A DNA stretch of 64,000 bases from Rhizobacter sp. (GTDB taxonomy: Bacteria > Pseudomonadota > Gammaproteobacteria > Burkholderiales > Burkholderiaceae_C): contig JAMLIM010000001.1 of assembly GCA_023954175.1 (NCBI GenBank), positions 1-64,000 of the forward strand, in the 5' to 3' direction. A program made the position numbers and the translations under genes. Shown piece by piece: positions 39,725 to 48,899 of this stretch (the stretch's first letter is position 1; every line of letters begins with the position of its first letter). A model generated the notes under the pieces. The model was not told where the DNA came from. It was given only the letters and a program-made list of their open reading frames with translations, and made no database searches.

Positions 39725-41118
39725 CACACTTCTCCTTGAGTTTCGGGCGCGTATGAATCGGCCAGGACTGCGAGCAGCAGGCCATCGCGCCCGGTCACGT
39801 GCACCGCCTGCCCGACCTGCAACGGCGATGCACTGCGCACCTCCCAGCTTTCGCCGCGCAGTTGCGCCCAGGCGCGCGCACCCTCGACCTGCACGATCTC
39901 GCCGCGCAGGCCGACGAGATCGTCGAGGCCGCCGACAAGCGGGCGGCCGCGCGCGCGCATCGCCATGCTGCCGCCGAGCAGGACGACGATCGCCGACCCC
40001 GCCGCGAGCGCCAGGACCAGCCACAGCGGGACGCCGAAGCCCGGCTGCGCCTTGTCGAACAGCAGCACGCCGCCGGCAATGAATGCGACGACACCGCCGG
40101 CACCGAACGCGCCGAAGCTCGGCGCATGCAGCTCGGCCGCGAACAGCAGCATGCCCAGCAGCAACAGGCCGAGGCCGGCATAGTTGACCGGCAACATCTG
40201 CAGCGCATACAGGCCGAGCAGCAGACAGATCGCGCCGGCGGTGCCGGCAACGCCGAAGCCGGGCGAGGCGAACTCGAAGATCAACCCGTAGATGCCGATC
40301 ATCATCAGCACCAGCGCGAGGCTCGGGTTCGCGATCACCGACATCAGCCGCTGGCGCCAGTCGGGCAGCAGCACCTGCGTCGTCAGCCCGCGCGTGTGCA
40401 AGGTCTCTTCCTGATCGCGCACGCGCACGGTGCGGCCATCGATCTGGGCCAGCAGGTCCGGCACGTTGGCAGCCACGACGTCGATCACGTTGTCCTTCAG
40501 CGCCTCGGCGGCCGTCAGGCTCACCGCCTCGCGCACCGCGCGTTCGGCCCACTGCGCATTGCGCCCATGCTTTTGCGCCAGGCCGCGGATGAACGCCGCC
40601 GCGTCGTTCACGCTCTTGGCGGCCATCGCGTTTGCCGGCTGCTCCTGCTTGATGCCGCTCGCCGCCGACGCCGGCGCGGCCGGCGGCTCGCCACCGCCGA
40701 ACCCGATCGCGACCGGCGTCGCGGCGCCCAGCGTCGTCGCCGGCGCCATCGCCGCGATCTGCGCCGCATACAGGATGTAGGTGCCGGCGCTCGCCGCGCG
40801 CGCGCCCTCGGGGCTCACGTACACGACCACCGGCACGGGCGACGCGAGCATCGCCTGGATGATCTCGCGCATCGCGCTGTCCAGCCCGCCGGGCGTGTCG
40901 AGCTCGATCAACACCAGCGGCGCGCCCTGCTCGCGGGCCTGCTTGAGGCCGCTCAGCACGTAGTCGGCGCTGCCCGGGCCGATCGCATCGTGCAACTGCA
41001 GCACGAGCACCGGCGCCGCCGAGACGAGTGCCGATGTCAGCAGCAGCCAGGCCGACAACGCGAGGCCGCGCGCATGTGACGCCTTCACTACCCGCAGCAG
41101 CCGGTGCAAGATCGACAT
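39724..41118 (-). CDS. nfeD: NfeD-type membrane-bound serine protease (slipin partner)
   Basis: A 464-residue long-form NfeD. A signal/anchor is followed by a ClpP-like protease domain with [12 protein letters not shown], the catalytic serine in [13 protein letters not shown] near residue 112, and a lysine in GIKQ-type positions further on. Then come four or five membrane helices and a C-terminal OB-fold ([21 protein letters not shown]). The start ATG follows GGGGAGG. Paired with the slipin gene downstream; the protease is known to cut slipin C termini in related organisms. Confidence 0.9.
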   Translation of the reverse strand: MSILHRLLRVVKASHARGLALSAWLLLTSALVSAAPVLVLQLHDAIGPGSADYVLSGLKQAREQGAPLVLIELDTPGGLDSAMREIIQAMLASPVPVVVYVSPEGARAASAGTYILYAAQIAAMAPATTLGAATPVAIGFGGGEPPAAPASAASGIKQEQPANAMAAKSVNDAAAFIRGLAQKHGRNAQWAERAVREAVSLTAAEALKDNVIDVVAANVPDLLAQIDGRTVRVRDQEETLHTRGLTTQVLLPDWRQRLMSVIANPSLALVLMMIGIYGLIFEFASPGFGVAGTAGAICLLLGLYALQMLPVNYAGLGLLLLGMLLFAAELHAPSFGAFGAGGVVAFIAGGVLLFDKAQPGFGVPLWLVLALAAGSAIVVLLGGSMAMRARGRPLVGGLDDLVGLRGEIVQVEGARAWAQLRGESWEVRSASPLQVGQAVHVTGRDGLLLAVLADSYAPETQGEV

Positions 41119-41392
41119 GGCCTCCCCGGTTCGCACGCCGACCGTCCGTGGATGGCGGCCGAAGCGTCGGTACACGATACACGCATAGCCTTGCCGGCAG
41201 CGGCCGCAAGGCGATCGACCTTGCTGCACACCCGTCTACCGTGCGGCCGGCGAAGCGCCTGCGGTCATGCATGCCACAACGAGCGTGCGCAGACCCGCCA
41301 CCTCGACACGGGCTCGACGTGCGCTGCGGCGCGCAGCCAGGCATTCATCGCCGGCGCCGTCAACGCCGGCCCCTCGGACTGCCGGCGCGGCC

Positions 41393-42610
41393 TCAGGTGT
41401 CTGCGGGCTGCTGGTCGTTGCGCCTGAACACGTGCTTCATCACGAAGTCGGGCGTGATCGTCTCGCCGCTGAGCAGCATCGCGATCAGCTCGCCGCCCAG
41501 CACCTGCGGCGAGATGACCACGTCGGGTTGCGCCAGCTTGACGCGGGCGAGGTTCGCCGAATCGTTCACCGCCGCTACCGTGCGAGCGCTACCGCCGAGC
41601 GCCTTCACTGCCAGGATGACGAAGGCGTTCTCCGAATCGTCGACCATCATCGCCAGCACCGCCTCGGCACGGTGCGCACCGGCCTCCTGCAGCACCTCGA
41701 TGTTGCTCGGGTCGCCCACCACGAGGTCGGCATCGCCTTCGCGCGGCTCGGGGTTGGCAGCTGCGTTGCGCACGATGCGCGTCACCGGATGGCCGCGACG
41801 CGCCAGTTCGCGCGCGGTGTTGATGGCCAGCGGCCCGTTGCCGATGACGACGAAGTGGTTCTCCCGATTCATGCGCGCCCCCTTGCGATTGACGATGCGT
41901 TGCAGGCTGTTGCTGATCATCGGCTTGATGACCGCGGTCAGCGACGTGGCGAACACCGCCACGCCAAGCACGATGATCGAGACCGCGAACAGCCTGGCCT
42001 CGGTCGTCTGCGGCACGATGTCGCCGTAGCCGACCGTGGCCATCGTCACGAACGCGTAGTAGTACGCGGTGACCAGGTCGGCGATGGGCGGCTTGAAATC
42101 CTGCCCCAGGTAGAAAGCCCCGAAGGTGGCATAGGTCAGCAGCATCACCACCGAGGTCACGGCGAAGAGCGTGCTGGCAGCGACGCTGCTGCGATCGAAC
42201 TGGCGCCAGGCGATGAGCAGGGCCACCATCATCAGCGCGAAATACAACAGCAGCACGTGGCTGCTGATATGCCGGCCCAGCACCAGGCTGACGACGGCTG
42301 TCGATACCAGCAGCAGCGCCATCGTCCACGCCAGACGCGAGCGCCACAGCAGCCCGACGGCCATGATCAGCATGCCGCCGCCGATGATCAGCGACGGCAA
42401 CATCCGCGGCGGAACGTCGACGCCGGAATGCTCCACCGCCTCCACGTACTGCAGCCATTGGTCGCCGAGGCTGAATTGCAACAGCAGCAGGCCGCCGGCC
42501 GCCAAGGCGAGCGCCAGCGGAACGTGCGGAAACCAGTATTCGCCGTACATCAACGCGTACCAGCGACGCCGCAACGCCCGCAGGCGCGCGAGAAACGGAA
42601 GCTCGATCAT
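41393..42610 (-). CDS. potassium channel with RCK (TrkA-N) domain, Kch-like
   Basis: A 405-residue ion channel. Six membrane helices are visible in the N-terminal half, the pore filter is TVGYGD at residues 192-197, and the cytoplasmic RCK/TrkA-N domain begins NHFVVIGNGPLAINTARELA near residue 250. This is the Kch-type voltage-gated-like architecture. It lies downstream of the dsr operon but is separated by 105 bp, so it may be independent. Confidence 0.92.
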   Translation of the reverse strand: MIELPFLARLRALRRRWYALMYGEYWFPHVPLALALAAGGLLLLQFSLGDQWLQYVEAVEHSGVDVPPRMLPSLIIGGGMLIMAVGLLWRSRLAWTMALLLVSTAVVSLVLGRHISSHVLLLYFALMMVALLIAWRQFDRSSVAASTLFAVTSVVMLLTYATFGAFYLGQDFKPPIADLVTAYYYAFVTMATVGYGDIVPQTTEARLFAVSIIVLGVAVFATSLTAVIKPMISNSLQRIVNRKGARMNRENHFVVIGNGPLAINTARELARRGHPVTRIVRNAAANPEPREGDADLVVGDPSNIEVLQEAGAHRAEAVLAMMVDDSENAFVILAVKALGGSARTVAAVNDSANLARVKLAQPDVVISPQVLGGELIAMLLSGETITPDFVMKHVFRRNDQQPADT

Positions 42611-42715
42611 GGCCGCAAGGTGCTGCTGTGCATGCCCGATGGTACCGAGCAGCGCCAGGGCTACCGCCGCAGCGATACGGCCGCTACCGGACGCGCCGGA
42701 TCGCGGTTCGAAGGC

Positions 42716-43069
42716 TCAGTGCTCGCCCTTGGTCCGCAGCAGGCCCGCGAGGCGGTTGCCCTGCTTCTGCGGCCCGCCGCGCGGGAAGAGGTCGTGCAGG
42801 TGGTGGTTGCTGCCGCGCTCTGCGTCCCACACCTTCGTGAAGTGGCGGATCATCACGCGCACCTGCGGCTGCACCGCATGTTCCTGGTAGTAGGCGCGCA
42901 GGAAGCGGATCACCTCCCAGTGGGCGTCGGTCAACGTCAGGCCCTCCTGGCGGGCGAGCGCCTGCGCGAAGCTCTCCGACCAGTCGTCGAGGTTGAGCAG
43001 ATAACCTTCGCTGTCGGTCGCGATGAGCTTGCCATCGACCGGGATGCTGTGTCGGGTTGCAGTCTTCAT
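42716..43069 (-). CDS. DsrC/TusE-like protein lacking all cysteines
   Basis: A 117-residue homologue of DsrC: GKLIATDSEGYLLNLDDWSESFAQALA, then DAHWEVIRFLRAYYQEHAVQPQVRVMIR (both family hallmarks, split by the helix turn). The C-terminal arm, which in DsrC carries two redox cysteines, reads GGPQKQGNRLAGLLRTKGEH; the protein contains no cysteine at all. It can therefore not carry persulfide and is more likely structural or regulatory, as proposed for some RspA/DsrC-like paralogs. Last gene of the dsr operon, 16 bp after dsrN. Confidence 0.88.
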   Translation of the reverse strand: MKTATRHSIPVDGKLIATDSEGYLLNLDDWSESFAQALARQEGLTLTDAHWEVIRFLRAYYQEHAVQPQVRVMIRHFTKVWDAERGSNHHLHDLFPRGGPQKQGNRLAGLLRTKGEH

Positions 43070-43085
43070 GGGTCTGGCGGCGCGT

Positions 43086-44582
43086 TCATGCCGCGCAAGT
43101 GTCGATGAGGTGGGAACGCGCCCGCCCGGGCTCACGCCGAGCGCGCACGAAGGCGACGAAGCGCGGCGCCCAGTGCGTCCCGGCCGCGCTGCGCAGGTGC
43201 GCGTAGGACGCGAGCAGGTTGCCGCGCACGATGCCGTCGTTGCTGCCGTCGATGCCGTGCCCGCGCTCGACGCGATACGCGAAACGCGTGTCGGGGTCGA
43301 GATCCACCAGGCTCGAATGATGGAACTCGTGGCAGCGCAGCAGCATGGCGCCCGCCGCGTCCGCGCTGGACTCGGCGACATGCGGCCACGGCATGGCCGC
43401 CGTCTCGCGCAGATGCACGTAGCCGCGGCCCTGCGGGCGCGCGTGCATCAGCGCGTCGCCGGGAATCGCGCCGACCATCTGCGCCGTCCGCCCGCGCCAC
43501 GTGATGCTGCGCGCGAGGTACATCAGCCCGCCGCACTCCGCGTAGGCCGGCAGCCCGGCCGCGAGTGCATTGCGGAGCGCGCCGCGCAGCGCGACGTTGG
43601 CTTCGAGTTCATCGAGGAAGGCCTCCGGAAAGCCGCCGCCGATGAAGAGGCCGTCGACCGCAGCCGGCAGCGCTGCGTCATGCAGCGTGTCGAACGGCAG
43701 CAGTTGTGCGCCTGCCGCTTCGAGTGCGGCGAGATCGTCCGGGTAGTAGAAGCCGAAGGCGCGGTCGCGGGCGACCGCGATACGCAGCGGCGCGGCGCGC
43801 GACGCGGCTGGCGGCGCGGCATCCACGCGCGCTGGCGCAACGACGACGCCGCGGCGGGCGCCGCCTGCCGCGCCGGCGTCGGCCGGCCAGTCGCCCGCCG
43901 ATGCGGCAAGCGCGCGCACGCGTGCCAGGTCGACCTGCTCGCCGACGATGCGGCCGATCGTGGCCACCCGCGCCTGCACGTCTTCCACCTCCGCGCACGG
44001 CATCAGGCCGAGATGGCGTTCGGACACCGCAAGGCGTTCGTCCTCGGCGACCGCGCCCAGCACCGGCACGTCGGTGTAGTGCTCGATCACGGCGCGCAAT
44101 TTGGCTTCATGGCGCGAGCCGCCGAGCCGATTCAGGATCACGCCACCGATGCGGATGCCGGGCTCGAACGCCTGGTAGCCGAGGATCAGTGGCGCGATGC
44201 CGCGCGTCATGCCACGCGCATCGAGCACGAGCAGCACCGGCAGGCCGAGCCGCATCGCAAGCGCCGCGTTGCTGTTGCTGCCGTCGAGCGCAAGGCCGTC
44301 GTACAGGCCCTTGTTGCCTTCGACAAGGGCCAGTTGCGCATCGCCCAGCGCACCGCTGAAGCAGCCCGAAAGCGCCGCATCGTCCATCAGATAGGCGTCG
44401 AGGTTGTAGCAATCACGGCCGGCGGCGCGCGCGAGCCACATCGGGTCGATGTAGTCGGGCCCCTTCTTGAACGGCTGCACGCGCAGGCCCTGCGCGCTGA
44501 GCGCAGCGCACAGGCCGAGCGAAATCGTCGTCTTGCCCGACGACTTGTGCGCGGCGGAGACGAGCAGGCGGTCGATCTTCAT
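43086..44582 (-). CDS. dsrN: DsrN, siroheme (cobyrinate-type) amidase
   Basis: Glutamine-dependent amidase that converts siroheme to siroheme amide, the cofactor of DsrAB. The 498-residue protein has the CobB/CbiA layout: P-loop LVSAAHKSSGKTT at the N terminus, PFKKGPDYIDP, and a C-terminal glutamine amidotransferase domain with the catalytic Cys in YAECGGLMYLA and H in CHEFHHS. The ATG overlaps the dsrP stop by four bases. Confidence 0.93.
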   Translation of the reverse strand: MKIDRLLVSAAHKSSGKTTISLGLCAALSAQGLRVQPFKKGPDYIDPMWLARAAGRDCYNLDAYLMDDAALSGCFSGALGDAQLALVEGNKGLYDGLALDGSNSNAALAMRLGLPVLLVLDARGMTRGIAPLILGYQAFEPGIRIGGVILNRLGGSRHEAKLRAVIEHYTDVPVLGAVAEDERLAVSERHLGLMPCAEVEDVQARVATIGRIVGEQVDLARVRALAASAGDWPADAGAAGGARRGVVVAPARVDAAPPAASRAAPLRIAVARDRAFGFYYPDDLAALEAAGAQLLPFDTLHDAALPAAVDGLFIGGGFPEAFLDELEANVALRGALRNALAAGLPAYAECGGLMYLARSITWRGRTAQMVGAIPGDALMHARPQGRGYVHLRETAAMPWPHVAESSADAAGAMLLRCHEFHHSSLVDLDPDTRFAYRVERGHGIDGSNDGIVRGNLLASYAHLRSAAGTHWAPRFVAFVRARREPGRARSHLIDTCAA

Positions 44583-45763
44583 GCTGCGGCCTTGCCGGCA
44601 TCGACCGGCGGCATGAAATCGAGCACGCGCACGCCCGCCGCAGTGATCACGAAGGCGGCGCCGACCCCGCCGATGCCGAGCAGCCACTCCGGCAGCGAGG
44701 GTGTGTAGGGCGAAATGGCGCCGTCGGCGAAGCTGCTGCTCGCGACGTAGCCGGGAAAGATGTCGAGCGGGAACGCCTGACCGCCGACGATGAAGACGTA
44801 CAGCCAGGCGAAGGCACCCAGCACGACGAGCCCCGCGGCGATCAGCGTGGCGCGCGCGCCGGGCGGATCGGGGCGCAGCAACAGGATCAACGGCAGCACG
44901 CTGCCGACGAGCACGTAGCCGCCCCAGAACAACCCCGGGAAGATGCCGCCGTCGAAGAGGATGAAGCGCTCGAAGGCCTGCTGGCGCGCGAAATACAGGT
45001 TCGTCACATGATGGACGGCGACGAAGAACAGCGCGGTGGCGACGAACACGCCGAGCAGCCGCGCCATGCGGCGCTCGATCTCGGGCGCGGCGCGCCGGCC
45101 GTTCCAGGCGAGCATCGCGGCCTGCACGACGAGGAACACCGCCAGCCCCCAGGTGAGCGACATGACGATGAACAAGGGCGCGAGCAGCGCCGAGCCGTAG
45201 GCCTGACGGGCGACGAGGAAGGCGAAGATCGATCCGGTGCCGGTCGTCAGCACGAGGCGCCAGATCAGCACCGCGATGCCGGCGGGCCGCGTCCAGACAT
45301 TCATGCGCCGCTCGAACATCGTCCACAGGTAGACCAGCGCAAGGCCGACCATGCCCGAGTAGAGAAACACGTTCCACGCGAACACCGAGCTGAAGTTGTA
45401 GTGCGTCGCGGCGACGATGACGCGGTCCGGCCGGCCGAGGTCGAGCATCAGCACCATCAGGCCGCCCGCGAGCAGCGCGATGCACAGCAGCGCCGAGAGC
45501 CGCGCCCACGGCTTGTACGCGGCCTGCCCGAAGACGGACGCGACCGACGCCACGTTGAGCACGCCCGATGCAGCGACGATCATGAAGATCGCGAACACAT
45601 GCGGCAGGCCCCAGACGACCTGGTTCGTCATGCCGGTCACGATGTGGCCGCGCGACTCCATGAAGTGGGCGGCGGCGAGGCCGAGCGCGGCGACGACGCC
45701 GCCGAGCGCGAGCAGCAGCCAGTAGTTGCGGCTGTCGCTTCGGCTGTCGGCAAGGTGGTGCAT
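44579..45763 (-). CDS. dsrP: DsrP, NrfD-type membrane subunit of DsrMKJOP
   Basis: A 394-residue NrfD/PsrC-type protein with about ten membrane helices that exchanges electrons with the quinone pool. Typical features are the LGRPDRVIVAATHYNFSSVFAWN loop (split at residue 128) after helix three and HHVTNLYFARQQAFERF near residue 265. The ATG shares its A with the dsrO stop. Confidence 0.94.
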   Translation of the reverse strand: MHHLADSRSDSRNYWLLLALGGVVAALGLAAAHFMESRGHIVTGMTNQVVWGLPHVFAIFMIVAASGVLNVASVASVFGQAAYKPWARLSALLCIALLAGGLMVLMLDLGRPDRVIVAATHYNFSSVFAWNVFLYSGMVGLALVYLWTMFERRMNVWTRPAGIAVLIWRLVLTTGTGSIFAFLVARQAYGSALLAPLFIVMSLTWGLAVFLVVQAAMLAWNGRRAAPEIERRMARLLGVFVATALFFVAVHHVTNLYFARQQAFERFILFDGGIFPGLFWGGYVLVGSVLPLILLLRPDPPGARATLIAAGLVVLGAFAWLYVFIVGGQAFPLDIFPGYVASSSFADGAISPYTPSLPEWLLGIGGVGAAFVITAAGVRVLDFMPPVDAGKAAA

Positions 45764-46515
45764 CACAGGCCCTCGTAGCGCACGCCAGGATCGAGCTGCA
45801 GATCGGCGCGCAGCGGCCGGCTCGTCACCTCGCGCACGCGGCGCGCAATCTCGCTTTGCGGATCGTTCAGGTCGCCGAACACGATCGCGCCGTGCCCGGC
45901 CTGACTGCAGGCCTCGGCACACGCGGTCGTCTTGTCGCCGCGGTCGATGCGGTGCACGCACAGCGTGCAGCTCTCGACCGTGCCCTTGCCGCGCGGCACG
46001 TCGGGCAACTGGTTCGTGATCTCATCGTGCACGAAGGAGCGCGCCTTGTAGGGGCAGGCCATCATGCAGTAGCGGCAGCCGATGCAGCTGTGCCGATCGA
46101 CGAGCACGATGCCGTCGGCCCGCTTGAACGAGGCGCCTGTCGGGCAGACGTCGACGCAGGGCGGCTCGGCGCAGTGCTGGCACATGACGGGCAGCGAGGC
46201 GGTGCGCCCGGTCGCGACCTGCCTGAGCTCGACCTTGCGGATCCATTGCGAATCGGTGGGCGAGGTGCCGCCGCTCAAGCCGTTTTCCTTGTTGCAGGCG
46301 GTGACGCAGTCGTTGCAGCCGGTGGCGCACTTCGTCATGTCGATCAGCATGCCCCAGCGCACCTTGGGGCTCGCGCCGGGTGTTGCCGCCTGCGCAACTT
46401 CGATCAGGCGGATGCCGGGGGCGAGCATCACGCCGGCGATGCCGGCCGCGGCGACGCCGAGAAAGCCGCGCCGCGAACCCGTGCGTTGCTCGCCCTGGGT
46501 TTCGCGTTCGCTCAT
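45763..46515 (-). CDS. dsrO: DsrO, periplasmic iron-sulfur subunit
   Basis: A 250-residue ferredoxin-like subunit with a Tat signal (GSRRGFLGVAAAGIAGVML) for export. Four cysteine groups follow: CATGCNDCVTACN near 63, CQHCAEPPCVDVCP, CIGCRYCMMACP and CTLCVHR...CAEACS. It mediates between DsrJ and DsrP. Overlaps: four bases with dsrJ, one with dsrP. Confidence 0.95.
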   Translation of the reverse strand: MSERETQGEQRTGSRRGFLGVAAAGIAGVMLAPGIRLIEVAQAATPGASPKVRWGMLIDMTKCATGCNDCVTACNKENGLSGGTSPTDSQWIRKVELRQVATGRTASLPVMCQHCAEPPCVDVCPTGASFKRADGIVLVDRHSCIGCRYCMMACPYKARSFVHDEITNQLPDVPRGKGTVESCTLCVHRIDRGDKTTACAEACSQAGHGAIVFGDLNDPQSEIARRVREVTSRPLRADLQLDPGVRYEGL

Positions 46516-46919
46516 TTCTTCCGGGCGACGCTCGTCGCTGGCTTGGCGCTGTGGCATTCGAAGCAGTCGATCTTGACGGCTGCGTAGCTGTGGCAGCTCT
46601 GGCAGAAGTCGCCCGGCGCGGCGGCGACACTGCCCGTCTTCGTGCTCGCGTGGCAATCGATGCAGCCCTTGAGGCTCGCCGTCGCGCCGCGGATGCCGCC
46701 ATGCACCGTTTCATCGCGCTGGTGCTTGAGCATGCCCGGGTGGTCGCGGCGCATCGTCGCCGGGTCGGCGATGCAAGTCGTGCCGGCGCGCGCCGACTCG
46801 ATCGTCGGCAGCGGCACGCGCGAGTCGCCCGAACTGCCCGTCTGCGCCGAGGCGGTCAACGCACCCAGCGCGACGGCCAGCGTGGCAGCCAGCGACAGCG
46901 TGCGCGCGAACCACCTCAT
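46512..46919 (-). CDS. dsrJ: DsrJ, triheme cytochrome c
   Basis: A 135-residue periplasmic cytochrome with a signal peptide ending TASAQ and three CxxCH sites: CIDCH (86-90), CQSCH (106-110), CFECH (119-123). Cys49 in GTTCIADP corresponds to the unusual cysteine heme ligand described for DsrJ. Part of DsrMKJOP. Confidence 0.95.
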   Translation of the reverse strand: MRWFARTLSLAATLAVALGALTASAQTGSSGDSRVPLPTIESARAGTTCIADPATMRRDHPGMLKHQRDETVHGGIRGATASLKGCIDCHASTKTGSVAAAPGDFCQSCHSYAAVKIDCFECHSAKPATSVARKK

Positions 46920-46926
46920 CGCGTGG

Positions 46927-48885
46927 CTACTCCCCGAGCCCCATCTGGATGTAGCCGGTCGGGCAGACGTCCTTGCAGATGTGGCAGCCGATGCACTTGG
47001 TGTAGTCGGTATCGACGTAGCGGCCGGTCGTCGACTGCGACTTCTTGACCTTGAACACCGCCGTCTGCGGGCAGTAGACGACGCAGTTGTCGCACTCGAA
47101 GCACAGCCCGCAGCTCATGCAGCGCTTGGCCTCGGCGATCGCCTCGGCTTCCGTCAGCGGCAGCACGCGCTCCTCGAAGTTGTTCAGCGCCTGCTCGGCG
47201 GTGAGCGTCACCATCTTGCGCTTGTTGCGCGCGTTGTACGGGAAGTGCCCGAGGAAGAGCTCCTCGTGCGGGATCACGTAGCGGTCCGAGCGGTTCTCGA
47301 AATTGTGGATCGCGACGTTCTTGCTGTCGGTGCCCCAGATCGGTTCGTGCACCGCGTCGATCGGCAGGCCCTTCTCGATCAGCTTGCGGTTCAGGTCCCA
47401 GGTGTGGACGTCGATCTTCGGCCGCTTGCCGAGCGGCTCGCCCTGCAGGTGGCGGTCGATGCCTTCGGCGGCGATCGCGCCGTGCCCGATCGCGGTCGTC
47501 AGCAGGTGCGGGCGCACCACATCGCCGCCGACGAACATGCCCGGCTGGCCCTGGACCTGGTAGTTCTTGTCGGCCGCGATGCCGCCGCGGCCGTTGTCGA
47601 GCGACTCGAGCCCGGTGAAGTCGACCGCCTGCCCGATCGCCGAGACGATCAGGTCGGCCGGGATGTCCTCTTCGGTGCCCTCGATGTTCTTGATCTCGAG
47701 CTTGCCGCCGGCGATCTTCGCCTCGCACTGGATCACCCGGAGCGCGACCGCGCGGCCGCTCGCATCGCACAGTACCGCGACGGGGGCGAGGCCGCCGCGG
47801 ATCGCGATGCCTTCGGCCAGCGCATGCTCGACTTCGTGTCGGCTCGCCTGCATCTTGTCGATCACGAAGATCGAGGTCAGCGTCACTTCGGCGCCCTGGC
47901 GCGCCGAGACGGCGGCGACGTCGTGCGCCGTGTGGCCGGCGATCACGTTCTCGGGCCGATCGCTCTCGTGCACCTGATCGATGTGGCCGAGGCGGCGGGC
48001 GACGGTCGCGACGTCGATCGACGTGTCGCCGCCGCCGACGACGACGACGCGCTTGCCGACGTGCAGCATGCGGCCGTCGTTGAACGCCTTCAGGAACGCG
48101 GTCGCGGTGACGCAGTTGGGCGCCTGCGCGCCCTCGACCGGCAGCGGCCGGCCGGATTGCGCGCCGAGGCCGAGGAACACCGCGTCGAACTGCTCGCGGA
48201 TCTCGTCCATCGCCACATCGGTGCCGATGCGCACGCCGGTGCGCGCCGTGACGCCGAGGTCGAGGATGCGTTGGATTTCGGCGTCGAGCACCTCGCGCGG
48301 CGTGCGAAAGCCGGGGATGCCGTAGCGCATCATGCCGCCGAGCAGGGCCCGCTCGTCGAAGATCGTCACCGCGTGGCCCTTGCGCGCGAGCTGGTAGGCG
48401 GTGGAAAGCCCCGCCGGCCCGCCGCCGATGACGGCGACCGTCTTGCCGCTCGACTGCTCCGGCTTGGGAAAGGCGAGCTTGTTCGCGATCGCGTACTCGC
48501 CGAGGAAGTGCTCGACCGAGTTGATGCCGACGAAGTCCTCGACCTGGTTGCGGTTGCAGCCCGATTCGCAGGGCGCCGGGCACACGCGCCCCATCACGGA
48601 GGGGAACGGATTCGCCTCGGTCAGCCGGCGCCACGCGTACTCCTGCCACGGCACGCCGGCGGGGGGCTTCTCGATGCCGCGCACGATGTTGAGGTAGCTG
48701 CGGATGTCCTCGCCCGACGGGCAGCTCGCCTGGCATGGCGGCGAACTCTGGATGTAGGTCGGGCACTTGTGCGAATGGTCGGCGTCGAAGATTTCCTCTT
48801 GCCAGGCCAGCGGCTTGTGGTCGCCGTCCTTGTAGCGCCGGAAGTTCAGCTTCCTCGCGGTCACGGTCTCTGGGATTGCAGCCAT
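46927..48885 (-). CDS. dsrL: DsrL, iron-sulfur flavoprotein NAD(P)-dependent oxidoreductase
   Basis: A 652-residue protein related to the small subunit of glutamate synthase. It has an N-terminal cysteine region (CPTYIQSSPPCQASCPSGED), a first dinucleotide fold VAVIGGGPAGLSTAYQLA near residue 150, a second VVVVGGGDTSIDVATVA near 285, and a C-terminal double-cluster ferredoxin (CMSCGLCFECDNCVVYCP; CIGCHICKDVCP). It takes electrons from DsrAB during sulfur oxidation. Presence of dsrL with dsrEFH, and absence of dsrD, mark the oxidative DSR pathway. Confidence 0.95.
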   Translation of the reverse strand: MAAIPETVTARKLNFRRYKDGDHKPLAWQEEIFDADHSHKCPTYIQSSPPCQASCPSGEDIRSYLNIVRGIEKPPAGVPWQEYAWRRLTEANPFPSVMGRVCPAPCESGCNRNQVEDFVGINSVEHFLGEYAIANKLAFPKPEQSSGKTVAVIGGGPAGLSTAYQLARKGHAVTIFDERALLGGMMRYGIPGFRTPREVLDAEIQRILDLGVTARTGVRIGTDVAMDEIREQFDAVFLGLGAQSGRPLPVEGAQAPNCVTATAFLKAFNDGRMLHVGKRVVVVGGGDTSIDVATVARRLGHIDQVHESDRPENVIAGHTAHDVAAVSARQGAEVTLTSIFVIDKMQASRHEVEHALAEGIAIRGGLAPVAVLCDASGRAVALRVIQCEAKIAGGKLEIKNIEGTEEDIPADLIVSAIGQAVDFTGLESLDNGRGGIAADKNYQVQGQPGMFVGGDVVRPHLLTTAIGHGAIAAEGIDRHLQGEPLGKRPKIDVHTWDLNRKLIEKGLPIDAVHEPIWGTDSKNVAIHNFENRSDRYVIPHEELFLGHFPYNARNKRKMVTLTAEQALNNFEERVLPLTEAEAIAEAKRCMSCGLCFECDNCVVYCPQTAVFKVKKSQSTTGRYVDTDYTKCIGCHICKDVCPTGYIQMGLGE

Positions 48886-48899
48886 TTGTCGGTCCTCTT

